A stretch of 64,000 nt of DNA from NCBI GenBank assembly GCA_005019695.1, contig RXID01021791.1:310001-374000 (forward strand), given 5' to 3'. The stretch is from Trichopus zeylanicus subsp. travancoricus (taxonomy: Eukaryota > Streptophyta > Magnoliopsida > Dioscoreales > Dioscoreaceae). Of this stretch, positions 1 to 10,689 are shown one piece after another; the first letter of the stretch is position 1, and the number at the start of each line of letters is the position of its first letter. The notes under the pieces are model-generated. The model saw only the letters and a list, made by a program, of their open reading frames with translations, had not been told where the DNA came from and made no database searches. Position numbers and translations under genes: made by a program.

Positions 1-474
1 GCATCAAAAGTCTCACTTTTATTTGCATGAAATAAAACCCACGTATACCTAGAAAAGTCATTAACAATTACAAAGACATTAGTTTTTACCTTGTAGACTT
101 GTAGTTCCAATGGGTCCAAACAAGTCTAAGTGAAAAAGTTGACATGGTCTTCTAGTTGACACCACCTTCTTGGGTTTGTGTGAGAATTTCACTTACTTTC
201 CCATTTGGCATACATCACATATTTGATCTTTGATGAACTTGATTTTGTATAGTCCTCTCACAAGCTCCTTTCAATTGACTTTGGTAATTATATCCATGCA
301 TGTGTGTCCAACGTGTCTATGCCAAAGCCATTCATGATTTTCAAAGGCTCCGAAACACTTTTCAATATTAAGGTTATCTTGATCAATAGTATAAACATTT
401 CCATCATGATGACCTACAAAAGTAATATTGTTGTTGTTATTATGTCTAACTATGCAATGATTAGATTTAAACAA
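1..474 (-). pseudogene. copia pre-integrase zinc domain and integrase core start (degenerate)
   Basis: The open part at 474-271 reads VYTIDQDNLN...CFGAFENHEWLWHRHVGHTCMD, the copia pre-integrase (GAG_pre-integrs) domain with the H-x3-H half of the HHCC zinc site (HRHVGH). Further along the minus strand come CDVCQMGK (the CxxC half) and HLDLFGP, which carries the first Asp of the DDE integrase core, then VNDFSRYTWV. In-frame stops interrupt the stretch after the zinc site. The domain binds donor LTR ends and would catalyse insertion in a live element. The rest of the core is outside the window. Confidence 0.82.
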
Positions 475-559
475 GATATCAAAAACCCTTATTACATAAT
501 TAACTAATAGACAATAAATTATGTTTAAATTCTTTAATTAGAAGTACACCACTAATAAG

Positions 560-800
560 GAGAAACTAATAGAAATATCACTTTTACCAATGATTTTACC
601 TTTATAATTATTTTCAAAAGTAACAAATCCTCCATCTTAACTTACCAACTCCTTGAACAAGGGATGGATTCTCCATCATTTGTCTTGAATATTTACTATC
701 GAGGAATAGTTCTCATTCTTCTTCTCGGAGTGAAGGCACAACTAATATATCAAAATTGGGTTGGTACCCATTCTTAATTATGGGTCCTCAAGGTTAGAAA
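560..800 (-). pseudogene. copia aspartic protease relic
   Basis: Minus-strand translation in shifting frames gives pieces like LDSKYSRQM and FLLVS near the place where copia elements have the aspartic protease (family pattern LDSGCSRHM...GDxxxGKIIG). The catalytic D-S-G triad reads D-S-K here, and several stops follow, so it cannot be active. It sits between gag (1320-2340) and the pre-integrase domain (1-474), as expected. The call rests on position and short matches only. Confidence 0.45.
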
Positions 801-1319
801 AAATGAGTATGCAAAAGGACACAAATGCAAATAATCATGCAAGAAAATGAGATGAAATTTCTTACCTCGACCATACTAGCTAGAGAATGACTATAAGTTA
901 TAGCTAGTAAAAGCTCATGGGTCATCTTGAGCTACTCCAACAATAATCATGCTAAAGAGATTTTAGGAACCCAAACTAGCTTGGATTTTTTAGCTTTTGA
1001 GATTATCTTCTTAGGTACCCATATTTATTTAAGAGAAGGGTTTCTCTTAATTGGGCAACTAGTGGAGACATATTCCTTTCTACAATAATAAGTGCAAGTC
1101 AATTGAGAATGAGTTACTTTTGAAGCTTTTGCAAAAGTAGTTTTAGTATCTTTAAATTTAGAAGTTGAAATAAAGCCTTAGATTTGTTTAAAATATTTCT
1201 TTGCCTTTTGAGAATCATGTTCACGGTAGCATTTCCATAAAATAACTTTGTAAAGCTTTTCTTAAACTACTTTTCTTTTTTCTAAGCTTGTCAAGATCAT
1301 TTTGGCATTCATAAGTAGT

Positions 1320-2340
1320 TTTAGAAGATTTTAAAATATCATATTCTACTTGGAGTGTATCAATATCCTATTTGCAATTACAAGTGCTTTTGGAAGATTT
1401 CAAAGCATACTTGAGACTTAATTTTTTATGCCTTGAAAATAATTTTTTGAAAGCTTATTATAATTCATCAAAGGATACGTCACATACCTCATCCTCATTT
1501 GCCATGAGGCATAAGTTCATAATTTCATCGTCAGATGAGCCATCCTCACTCTTCTTTTTGGATGATCGCATGTTGCCACCATTGCCTTCTTCTTCTTGGC
1601 CTTAAATTTCTTGGATTGTTCGTTGAAAGGGCAACTGGCTTTCTTTTGTCCTGGCTTCTTGCACTTGAAGCATGTTGGTATGTCTTCTTTTTCTTCCATA
1701 ATTGGGCTGCTCCTCTTACCCTTTCTTGCCTTTCTTGGCATGTGCTTCTTGTATTACTATCATTTTGGGAGCCCAAGTCCTAGGCAAATATCTCAAAATC
1801 TTTCTCACCATTTCTTTGTTAGTATAAGCTTTACCAAGCGATTTAAGAGTATTGATAATATCATTAAAATGAGTAAATATTTTAATGATAGACTCATTTG
1901 GCTTCATCCTAAGAAGTTTATATTGGTTAACCAATATGTTCACTTTAGATTCTCTCACTTGTCTTATACTCTCATGGATAACCTCAAGACAATGCCATAT
2001 ATCATAAGCCATCTCACAAATACTAACATGATTAAATTCAGATAGATTAAGAGCACAATATAAAATATTCATTGCTTTTGCATTCAAAGAATCACTTTTC
2101 TTGTCAACCTCATTCCACTAATCCTTGGGTTTTCAAACCCATTCCACTAATCCTTGGGTTTGAAAACCTTGACCCTATCAATTATTTTGGTGGGTGGAGT
2201 ATATCCTTCTTCTACTAACCACCATAAATAATAATTAATAATTTTTATGAATATCTGAATTTGAGCTCTCCAATAATTGAAATGAGTATCATTGTGGTGG
2301 ATTGCCCGTCTTGAAGGGATAGTAAAGCACCAAAATTTTT
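1320..2340 (-). pseudogene. copia gag (UBN2-type) with degenerate zinc knuckle
   Basis: Order on the minus strand: N-terminal part near 2340-2190 (HFNYWRAQIQIF), then 2087-1716 with the capsid-like gag core (AYDIWHCLEVIHE, VRESKVNILVNQY, MKPNESIIKIFTHFNDI, KILRYLPRTWAPKMIVI), then 1741-1517 with the nucleocapsid zinc knuckle, then a charged helix-rich tail to about 1320. Gag packages the element RNA into virus-like particles. The knuckle reads CFKCKKPGQKKASC, so the His of C-x2-C-x4-H-x4-C is replaced by Gln. A frame change separates the core from the knuckle, and stops occur in the tail. A 29-bp tandem duplication at 2111-2168 disrupts the N-terminal part. Confidence 0.85.
2111..2168. repeat. 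29-bp tandem duplication inside copia gag
   Basis: CATTCCACTAATCCTTGGGT occurs at 2111 and again at 2140. It is a 29-bp head-to-tail duplication with only small differences at the copy ends. The length is not a multiple of three, so it shifts the gag frame. Confidence 0.8.
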
Positions 2341-2390
2341 CCTACAGATCAAAATACTCTAAGAGGTTAAACAAAAAATATGAGCACTGA

Positions 2391-2403
2391 GCTCTAATAC
2401 CAA
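2391..2403 (-). promoter_or_regulatory. Primer-binding site, initiator tRNA-Met type
   Basis: The minus strand reads TTGGTATTAGAGC, one base off the plant copia PBS TTGGTATCAGAGC, which pairs with the 3' end of initiator tRNA-Met to prime minus-strand DNA synthesis. It separates the 5' LTR from the gag leader. Confidence 0.8.
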
Positions 2404-2404
2404 C

Positions 2405-3593
2405 TAATAGCACAACAGCCACCTAAGGGGAAGGGGGGGGGGGTTTGAATTTTTAGAGAACAAATAACATTTTTTTGCTAAATTAAAATCAAGTTAATCC
2501 ACCAAAAGAATTCAAAGCTAATCTTAATTAATCACAAGTGCAAATAAGAAAATTAAGCAAAGAGAGAGTGCACTGCAATATAATATGGCTCAAAAACTAA
2601 CCACTCCTACTCCATGACCCTTGCCTCGATCTTTAGGACTTCAACTCTCCACTAGAGCATTGCTTTGTCGGTGAAGCCAACCCCTTACAAACTCTTCTTA
2701 CACCAACCTTGGAGTCAATTACAAGTGAAAAAATAGAAGTAGATCTTATAATTTTAGGTCACACAAAGTTCTCTCAAGAAAAGGTAATGGCAATGAAAAT
2801 TTATTTGAGAATGAAAATTTTAGAGCTATTTGAAGGCTAGAAAGTTAAGAGAGCTTTAATATCTTTTTGACAAAGATTGAAAGTTGCAAAAACTATTTAG
2901 AGAAACCTCTTCATCTCTATTTATACCTTTGGGGTCAAATCTAGTCATTGGGAGTCAGATCCCACAGCTAGTTTCACTCTAATGGTCAAAAAACTAGCTA
3001 TTATTCGCACAGAAAAATCGAACTGGATGATTATTTTAGATAACTAGCTGACCAATTCTGTTTTATTAGAACTAGCCTAACAGCTCTGTCGGTCATCCAG
3101 TTAATAACCAGGTGTCCCCTTCTATTAGAGCTAGAATCCTACTTAGGTGTCTTGTTCCCAACTAGGCATCTAGTTATGCATAGCTCTGAAGCTCAAATCT
3201 TTAGTTTGACCTAATTGGTCATCTAGTTCAAAAAGTGGACCTTCGGTTCAGTCAGAAAAATTTTATTAAGAGCTTCTTACAGAACTCTATGAGACAAAAA
3301 AACTCTAAATAATTTATTTTAAATAAATTTTTTACTCAATTGAAAATAAAAAAAAAACTAAACCTTGAGTTGCCTTGATTTTTATCCTAAAATTTTCAAG
3401 TTGTAGTAGACATCTTTCTAGTCATCTTGAGCCATCTCTTGATCTCTTCAAGTCACATTTGCTGATCCACCATCATACCTCCTTTCCCTTGAAGCTTTCA
3501 AACTTTTCCTCAAGAGCCTTAAATATTTTGGCTAAAACACAAATCAAGTAAATATTAAATACATTTTACTCATCATAAAAATTAGGAGGGACA
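2405..3593 (-). repeat. 5' LTR of the copia remnant
   Basis: The stretch lies between the PBS (2391-2403) and TGTCCCTCC (minus strand, ending at 3593), about 1.19 kb. It has a long G run near 2427-2442 close to the PBS end and no coding potential. The 3593 boundary comes from recognising the LTR start motif; the other end lacks a clear CA and may be off by several bases. No sister LTR is in the window to confirm either edge. Confidence 0.6.
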
Positions 3594-4863
3594 ATAGTAA
3601 ATAGAGGCAATCATTGAGAAACTCACGAGACACCCAAAAGTAAAAAAAAAAGTTAAAATATTTCAAAAGAGGAATAAATGTAAAAACTTGACCTAGAAAA
3701 ATGATGTCCTACCATGATTGTAATTCTATAGGTCTCATCAAAATTTTTGAATTGGATGTGTTAAGAATTTATCATAGAACCTTACAAGGTGTGCAAGATC
3801 TTCGAGAGTGATTGTGGGAGTCTTTTCATTAGACATAGGACATACTCGCCCAAGCGGCTTGCGGTATTCTTTTGCATGTACCTATGAAAAAGAAACAAAG
3901 ATTTCATGAGCTTTTGGATTACATAATGAAATTAAATAATGAAAAACTAAAGTGAGAAAATTGGTGAAAGCTTACCCACTGTCTCGATTAGGGGAGCTCA
4001 AATGCCTCTCCTTAATTCCCTTTAGAATTTCTAAGGGATGAAACTATATGTTAGTAATGATGATGAATTCTAGGTAATATATCTAACCTAGGTGCAAAAG
4101 TAAATGAAAAGATAAGAAAAAAGGGAAGGAAAGAAAGAGTTTGGTGATGTTGTGCAACTCCCTTCTCCTCCTCAAGATTGTCATTATTGTAGTGTGATCC
4201 AACCTCTAAAGCCTAATCAAAATTATTGATCTAAGATTTTGGGAGTTTATAGTCACACTACTCGCAAGCTTGCTTGAGGATTAGTTGACTTGAAACCTTC
4301 CTCTATTTATGGGAGGAACAAAGTTGTTTATATAGGTGTTGTATAAGTCCAGAGTTTTTTAGATAGTTGATATAGAACTAATAAAATTGGGCTGATTTTG
4401 ACAATTTGATGGTGAGGATTTGCTAGAAATTCAAAGTCTTGAATCATTAATATTGGATTATCGGACTTTGGGTCTTAGTAGAGAGTTTTCAAGTTTCTTT
4501 GGGGCTGTTGGGTGATTAAAAGTTGGTGACAATCAAGGGTTGGGATTGATCCTATGTGGTGATCCCTGTGGCTAGATTTTTGGACTGTGGATTAGATTTG
4601 GGTTGAGGGTTTGAAATTTAGTTAGGTGTTGAGTTGATGAAAAATGAAATGATGAGATTTGATCTCGTGGGAGAAATATTTGGTCTACAATTTGGTGGGA
4701 CCCACCTAAAAATCAGCATGCTAATAATAATCTAGCATACTTTTTGCTCCACATGCCAACTAGCTGGTCTGCATAATAATCTAGTGGATAAGCCCACCAT
4801 GTGTAGCTATGCTAGCATGCAAAAGAATGCTTCATTTTTTTTTTATTTTCTTTAAGTAATAGG
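3594..4863. other. Unassigned AT-rich interval
   Basis: No conserved domain, long frame or tandem repeat was recognised here on either strand. It separates the copia LTR from the possible LTR at 4864. A decayed transposon is likely, but nothing in it can be named. Confidence 0.4.
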
Positions 4864-5550
4864 TGTCACACCCCAAAATCAAAATTTATAGGCTTGGGTA
4901 CATGATAATACCACACACTTATGTGGTCGAAACCCCATAAGCATGCAAGGCCACAGACTTAACTAGACCTAAACATATAATAATTACAATTCAAACTTAT
5001 CACTGGCATAAATAATCCTCAATAACATAACTGTCCTCAAATTACTTAGAATAATAGACTTTTACATCTCCCAAATACAAAAGCAAACAAATCTTGTGAG
5101 AACAAAGAGAGAGAGAGAGAGAGAACAAAATCAAAATAGAAGAAAACAAATTTAAAAATCCGAAACTAAAACCTAAAGCTTGAAATTGACAGTACAAGTC
5201 TTGGTTCTAATGCTTTCAAACCTAAAACTGAAACCATGATCTTAAAAGCTTAGGGAATGCTCAATTTTGATTAGATTCAGCTTGAATCAATTTGGAAGCT
5301 TAGCTAGATTCAATTCAATTTTGAACTTGTTTTGGAAGCTTAGAAATGTCCAAGTTTTAAATCTAGTTTTTTAATTTATTTGGAGGTTTAGAAAATGTTC
5401 AAATTTTAGTGTTGAAGTTTAGAAATGTTTTGAAATTCTATTTTGTTGTGCTCTATTCATTTCTTGGTTCGTTATTAGCCTTAGCCTCACTACTTGGAAT
5501 TTGTTTTGGGTCCTAATTGGGTTGTCTTTCCAAATCCTTACAATCAGAGC
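4864..5550 (+). mobile_element. Possible solo or partial LTR with PBS
   Basis: The interval starts with TGTCACACCCC, a common start of plant gypsy (Del/Tekay-like) LTRs. It is followed by a degenerate PBS, TTACAATCAGAGC (5538-5550; compare TTGGTATCAGAGC). A (GA)n run lies near 5107-5124. No gag or pol was recognised downstream before the TR-GAG insertion at 5775, nor where the host sequence resumes at 8266. The identity rests on the two end motifs only. Confidence 0.35.
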
Positions 5551-5774
5551 TAAGGGGTGGTGCCAAATCAAGGAAAGATATTGATACTAGGGTTTGAAAA
5601 TGTTGTATTCTTGAGATGTCAAGCTTCTTTGTGAATACTAGGGTTGATTGGAAAAGCCAATTGGATTAGATGCTAGTTTTCTTTGTGAATTTGGATGGGC
5701 ATGCTTGGCACTTGAATGCTTTAGTGCTTTGGACTATTTAATTTAGTCTTCAAATGTAAATTATGGTGCAACTC
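5551..5774. other. Flank of the TR-GAG insertion, unassigned
   Basis: Low-complexity AT-rich DNA downstream of the possible PBS. It ends in CAACTC (5769-5774), which is repeated just after the copia element at 8266-8271. It therefore represents the target into which that element inserted. Confidence 0.5.
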
Positions 5775-6319
5775 TGTTGGGATTCTCAGCGGAAGATTCA
5801 CGAATCACCTTGTTCTCAAACAACACAAGAAACAAGAAGTAATACAAGATAAAATAAAATAACAAGATAAGGCAGCGAGAGATCCACTATCAAAAGAAAA
5901 GGGTTTTACAAGAGTCTACAAGAAAGACTTCACTCTTTCTTGCTCAACTAAACTCTTTCACCAAGCCTTGGCAATTCCTCCACCTTCGAGAGAATCTCCA
6001 AGAGAACACCACGAGGAACCACCACGAGAGACCATCAATAAGCACTAGAAAGACCCACACACAAGAGCCGATACTCTCTCTCTTTCTCTTCTCTCTATTC
6101 TCTCTATTCCTCTCTCTCTATTTCTCTCTAGTTCAACCTCAATACTACACCACACCTAAGCCCTATGTGTTATAGTTTATTTATAGACCTTTATTGAATC
6201 TGAGTTTTATTCTAATTACAACTCCTAATATTACAAATCAATCATAAATCTAAATCCAACTTTGGATTCCTACTTTAACTCAAACTCTAAGTCGAGTTTG
6301 AGACATCTAAAACTCAATA
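5775..6319 (-). repeat. 3' LTR of the TR-GAG element
   Basis: It runs from TGTTGGGATT to CTCAATA on the plus strand. The partner LTR ends CTCAACA, so one base of the terminal TG/CA inverted repeat is mutated here. A pyrimidine-rich stretch (TCTCTCT repeats near 6075-6130) lies in the middle and is shared by the partner and by the relic at 17660-18238. Confidence 0.93.
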
Positions 6320-6335
6320 ATCTCCACCTTAACTT
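6320..6335 (-). promoter_or_regulatory. Polypurine tract
   Basis: The minus strand reads AAGTTAAGGTGGAGAT and directly abuts the 3' LTR start. A purine-rich stretch at this place resists RNase H and primes plus-strand DNA synthesis in LTR retrotransposons. Confidence 0.75.
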
Positions 6336-6412
6336 GAACTTGGGCATGCCACCATCACTAATCTTTAGCCGTCATCTCTCATCCAGCCCCTACTTCTGGG
6401 CTACTAGCTTAT

Positions 6413-6799
6413 TCAGCTAATCACAAGATGCGAGCTTGAGCCAACCTCGAATTCGCTCTTCATGTCTACAGTCTTGTACTTTTGAAAGCTTTTCAGATGA
6501 CCTGTGTTTGTTGTTGTAGTAAAAGTAATTCGAGGGGAACTTCTATCTCCGATCAAATTACTCCGAGTATCATGCTTCCGCTTCACTACTGTAGCCATCG
6601 GAACTCCACCTGCAATGGTGTTCCCTATTAATCGATAAACATTGCCGCACTTCTCACCTTTCATCAGGATTCTAATACAGTGTGTCACCATCATGACTCC
6701 ATTTCTTGTTGAATAATTACAGCCTTTTGAGTCCAATACACCAAGTGAAATTAGATTCCTTTGCATCTTGGGGAAATGCCTCACTCCAGTAAAGTACAA
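6413..6799 (-). pseudogene. copia protease end and pre-integrase stub
   Basis: The 128-residue frame reads VRHFPKMQRNLISLGVLDSKGC, the conserved end of the copia protease region leading into the pre-integrase linker, then KGEKCGNVYRLIGNTIAGG. It stops before any HHCC zinc site or DDE core. Compared with the relative at 19080-19290, the protease active-site segment (about 45 residues around SYHIC) is missing: the gag frame runs straight into the later part (CEIAGVGIVIIQIFDGA). The stub is retained although it has no known activity, as is common in TR-GAG elements. Confidence 0.75.
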
Positions 6800-7686
6800 A
6801 TCGCTCCATCAAATATTTGGATTATGACTATTCCCACACCGGCGATCTCACAAGCAGAAGTGCCGATTTCTACAGATACTGTAAGAACGTCTCCATCCGC
6901 ACTATTATCAGAAATATCATCCGCTATTGCCATCACCATATTGGAGGACTCTATCTTCCCATGTTGAGGGCAATACCATCTAATATGGCCATACTTCTTA
7001 CATGAATAACATTGTACTTTCACTTTCAATTTTGATTTGAACTGTTGCTTGCCTTCTCCAAGCTCTCTTAATCTTCCTCTTTCGTGAGTCACCAATCCTT
7101 CACCAAACTCCATATTAATGTTAGAGTTTCTCCTTTTCTCATTAGAAAGAAGACTAGTTGTCACATCTTCCATCTTGAGAGTTTCTTTACCATAAAGAAT
7201 TGTGGGCACAATATGATCATATGAAACAGGAAGAGACATCAGGAGAATCAGTGCCTTATCGTCCCCTTCAAACTTCACATCAACTTTCAGCAAATTATTG
7301 ATAATCTTATTGAAGGCATTCAGGTGATGTAATATAGTTATACCTTCGCTCATACGCAGTCTGTACAATTGCTATTGCAGATAGAACTTGTTCATGAGGC
7401 TTTTTGACATGTACAATTTCTCGAGTTTTGTTCAGATATCCATCGTCATCTCTTTGTTAATGACATTATACAAAACCTCATCAATCAAGCTTAGAATAAT
7501 TAAATTCAATGTCTTTTGATCTATCTCCTCCCAGTCTTCATTGCATATCTTGGCCGACCTCTTTTCTTTATCATCTAACGTATTTTGCAAACCTTGACAA
7601 GTAAGAACCGCTTTCATCTTCTTCTACCATAAGGCAAAATTTATCTTGTCATCAAACTTCTCCACCTCGAGTAAGGACTTTGCCAT
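6781..7686 (-). pseudogene. TR-GAG copia gag with three stop codons
   Basis: One continuous minus-strand frame starts at ATG 7686-7684 (MAKSLLEVEKFDDKINFALW), goes through the gag core (VLTCQGLQNTL, EEIDQKTLNLIILSL, MSEGITILHHLNAFNKIIN, MSLPVSYDHIV) to a perfect zinc knuckle CYSCKKYGHIRWYC (C-x2-C-x4-H-x4-C). Three in-frame stops interrupt it: TAG at 7626-7624 (expected Trp), TGA at 7434-7432 (expected Trp) and a TAG about 7374 (expected Gln). No frameshift is needed. All three stops can arise by single C-to-T/G-to-A changes. Gag would form the particle that packages the element RNA. Confidence 0.88.
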
Positions 7687-7705
7687 CTTGGTTGTTTGAT
7701 CCTAA

Positions 7706-7718
7706 GCTCTGATACCAA
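7706..7718 (-). promoter_or_regulatory. Primer-binding site, initiator tRNA-Met
   Basis: The minus strand reads TTGGTATCAGAGC, a perfect match to the plant copia PBS, one base from the 5' LTR end at 7720. Confidence 0.92.
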
Positions 7719-7719
7719 T

Positions 7720-8265
7720 TGTTGGGATTTGCAGTAGAAGGTTCATGAATCACCTTGTTCTCAAATAACACAAAAAACAAGAAGTAATACAAGATAAAAT
7801 GAAGACAATAAGATAAGGCAGTGAGAGATCCACTATCAAAAGAAAAGGCTTTTACAAGAGTCTACAAGAAAGACTTCACTCTTTCTTACTCAGCTAAACT
7901 CTTTTACCAAGCCTCAACAACGCCTCCACCTTTAGAGAGAATCTCCAAGAGAACACCGCGAGGAACCACCATGGAGACTACCGAGAAGCAGTAGAAAGAC
8001 CCACACACGAGAGCCGATACTCTCTCTCTTTATCTTCTCTCTATTCTTTCTATTCCTCTCTCTCTATTTCTCTCTAGTTCAACCTCAATACTACACCACA
8101 TCTAAATGCTATGTATTATAGTATATTTATAGACCCTTATTGAGTCTGAGTTTTACTCTAATTATAACTCCTAATATTACAAATCAATCATAAATCTAAA
8201 TCCAACTTTGGATTCCTACTTTAACTCAAACTCTAATTCGAGTTCGAGACACCTAAAACTCAACA
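7720..8265 (-). repeat. 5' LTR of the TR-GAG element
   Basis: 546 bp, beginning TGTTGGGATT and ending CTCAACA on the plus strand, with intact TG...CA ends. Collinear with 5775-6319. Confidence 0.93.
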
Positions 8266-9179
8266 CAACTCCACTCCATGGTTTTTAAGCCCAGTCATTC
8301 ATTTCCCATACTTCTATTTTTAGGATAAATATCTTTTATGTTAAAAAGCTTATAGTACTAGAAATAGGTTTGGATTATTAAAATTGGTTATTTCATGTTG
8401 TAGGTTTGGATGAGGAGGCTTGAACTAATCCCTTTTCTGATGTGATTTTTGGATTAGGTAAGCGGATGAGTGACTCCAATAGTATTAAGAGGCAAATACT
8501 ATTTATTTTGAGGAATATGATATCTTTTGATAACTCATTTGTTAAAATAATTTCTCAACATTTTCTGATATGATATGACATTCTATTGTGAGTTATGATT
8601 TATGAGTAATTGCATGACTCAAAAATAAGAAAAATTAGGCATTTGAATTTATAAAATAACTATGATTCTAGTATGTTTTGATGTATGTATTCGCATACAT
8701 TTGCATTGCATTTGAAAAGCCATGCATGTATTCTTGCCAAGGATTTTCTTGCTTGAAAAAGCATTGTGATCTTTGTGATTTCTTGGTTTTGATTCTGTGG
8801 TCACCCTCCTAATTTCTATTCTATCCCAACAATTGGGGTTAATAATAGCCATGTCAATTGGGGTTTGCTTCTACCCATGGGCATTAGAGTAGTGACGTGG
8901 TATCCTCTAGAGTACTCTCCATGATTCAACTTCTGGTTTGGGCCACAATGTCCCATTTTTTGCAAGAGACACTAGTCATACTGCTCTATGCTCTATTGTG
9001 ATCTTGAGAAAAATATTACTTTTTTAGCTTCATAAGCATTTGCTATTGATTTTATACGTGAGTTGTGCAGAGCATGTATATGATGATTTTGGCTAGGCTC
9101 TCTATATCTGTGTTTGAATTCTACAGAACCTTATTTTTTGTATTTTATATATGAATATGTTTGTTTAACATGGGATTGC
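8266..9179. other. Unassigned AT-rich interval after the TR-GAG insertion
   Basis: Continues the target sequence after CAACTC (8266-8271). I saw no domain, long frame or repeat. A decayed retrotransposon continuing from 4864-5774 is plausible but unsupported. Confidence 0.35.
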
Positions 9180-9480
9180 TCATTCTCTTGGATGTTCTTA
9201 TAGATCAAGTGCAAAGCTTGTAACCTATATTCCTTGGTCAAATATTGAGCTTGAAATCAGGCTTTGCACTTGGTCAAATGTTGGACTTGTAGTTGGACCT
9301 TTGGGAGGTTAAGTGCTAAGCTTGTAACCTATGATTCCTTGATCAAGTGCACAACATGTAGTTTGCCTTTGCAACCCAATCGAGGGTTGAACTTGTAACC
9401 AAGCCTTTGGGAGGTCAAGTGTTGAATTTATAACTTGTAACTAAGCCTTTAGGATGCCTTCTTTTTTGTCAGACTACTAG
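9180..9480. repeat. Short degenerate tandem repeat
   Basis: Variants of AAGTGC(A/T)AAGCTTGTAACC, CTTGGTCAA and AAGCCTTTGGGAGGTCAAGTG recur four to five times at spacings of roughly 50-90 bp. Units are too diverged to fix a consensus by eye. It borders the gypsy gag relic. Confidence 0.55.
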
Positions 9481-10450
9481 CATAGTGGATGAATCTCAGT
9501 GGCGCAACACCAATGACACAAACTGGTTAACAAACTTATGCCTTATGCTTGAGGTCTTCAAAATTGGTAACAAATCCTTTAGGTAGATTAGAGAAAGTTC
9601 CCTAGCAAAGCAATGTAGGGTTATGGAGAATGCATTGCACATGATCATCTTTGTTGCCCCATGATGGAGCAAATTGTATTTTAATGAGTTAATGTGTTGG
9701 AGTGGATCATTGGTCCTACCATATGTCTCCTATGGAGGTTGTCTAAATTTTTGCTGTGAAGGTTCGGCTAGGATGGATGGTGCCAAGGTGCTCATTTTTC
9801 CTTATGTCTTAGCCCAAGCTCCTACTATTACATGGAGTCCTCTGTTTTACTGATTTTCTAGTCTACCTTATTGGAGATTCAATATCAATGCTCTATTCAA
9901 TGCCGAAGTTTTGCTAGGCTTGAAGTTTGGATCTACCATGTGCAAAAGGTCATTAAGGCGAGCCATGTCACTTGCTTGTCCTTGCTGCTCATATATGGTT
10001 TGAGCTATACAAAGCTTGATTTTGCAAGGGCCCTTTACCTTGTGATGTCCTACTGTGACTATGAGGTTTGGTTGTGATTCTTGTAGTGTGGTCACCTAGT
10101 GGCTGCCCTTAACATTCAGCTAGATTTTGATGGTTGCAAGTATGGCCTACTGGCTGATATAACTACTGTGACATTAAGAATGCCTCTAGCAAGCTTTGCT
10201 AGTTTTGAATGATCTGCTTGATATTGTTCATCTCTGTTATGAATTGGTTAAACTTAGATTGAGGTACCAAGTTCAGCAAAGTTGCTTGGGCTTTGACAAC
10301 TCTCGTTAACAATCCAACTTGGTCTAGATTTGGACCCAATGGGAAGCCTGCTCTAGGTTGCTGCCCTATTGTTATTGCATGTACAGGTGCTCTTTCAAAC
10401 AAGGCTTTCATAGCTTTGCTAGAAGACTTGGGTGGTTGATCTGCTGGTAT
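9480..10450 (-). pseudogene. Ty3-gypsy gag relic
   Basis: Minus-strand pieces around 9700-9480 read MIMCNAFSITLHCFAREL, LPKGFVTNFEDLKHKA and HKFVNQFVS in neighbouring frames. These follow the Retrotrans_gag pattern (C-x-AFP-x-TL-x-G-x-A-x2-WF, L-P-x-G-S-I-x-S-F-x-x-L, F-x-x-x-F). The pieces at 10411-10199 and 10095-9868 (Pro/Gln/Asn-rich, LNDLLHMVDPNFKPSK) could be the variable N-terminal part. Stops and frame changes occur throughout. Which gypsy lineage is unclear. Confidence 0.5.
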
Positions 10451-10689
10451 TGAATATCAACCCCCTACAGTGCAAGGGTGTGTCTCCATTGGCATCTCCT
10501 CAGGTTAGACCTCACTAGGGAACCCTTAAAGTTCAAGTCTCAATGAAAGTTTTCATTGAATATAGCTTGGTTTGGAGAATCAATTGCTGCTAGACTTCAT
10601 ATAGATGGACTTTCCAGTTAATCAGGGAAATTGCTAAAGAATTATCTGCAAGTTTTGCCCCACAAGATATACTCTCTCAACACTCATCT

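Larger units (their letters stand above)
1..3593 (-). mobile_element. Ty1-copia LTR retrotransposon remnant, 5' part
   Basis: Read on the minus strand, the parts fall in copia order: 5' LTR (about 3593 to 2405), primer-binding site matching initiator tRNA-Met (2403-2391), gag (about 2340-1320), protease relic (about 800-560), pre-integrase domain and the start of integrase (474-1). Integrase before reverse transcriptase is the copia signature; RT and RNase H would lie beyond the left window edge. Every domain is broken by stops or frameshifts, so the copy is dead. The LTR start is taken at TGTCCCTCC (minus strand, ending at 3593), a usual start for this kind of copia LTR. No second LTR is in the window, so a target-site duplication cannot be tested. 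Confidence 0.85.
5775..8265 (-). mobile_element. Complete non-autonomous Ty1-copia element, TR-GAG type (2.49 kb)
   Basis: Two direct LTRs of 545 and 546 bp (5775-6319, 7720-8265) flank a 1.4-kb internal region read on the minus strand: PBS (7718-7706), gag (7686-6781), pre-integrase stub (about 6799-6413), polypurine tract (6335-6320). The LTRs differ at about 46 positions by my eye count (~8%), so insertion is old. CAACTC occurs on both sides (5769-5774 and 8266-8271), a probable target-site duplication of 5-6 bp. Integrase, RT and RNase H are absent, so movement required proteins from another element. Gag-only copia derivatives of this size are known in plants as TR-GAG elements; membership in that class is my inference from structure. 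Confidence 0.9.

Noticed and set aside
1596..2045. Plus-strand 149-codon frame with hydrophobic stretches
   Set aside because: It lies antisense to the copia gag at 1517-2087, which explains the conservation of the opposite strand.
10199..10411. Pro/Gln-containing minus-strand frame as an independent gene
   Set aside because: Same strand as and next to the gypsy gag relic; more likely its variable N-terminal part, and too short to judge.
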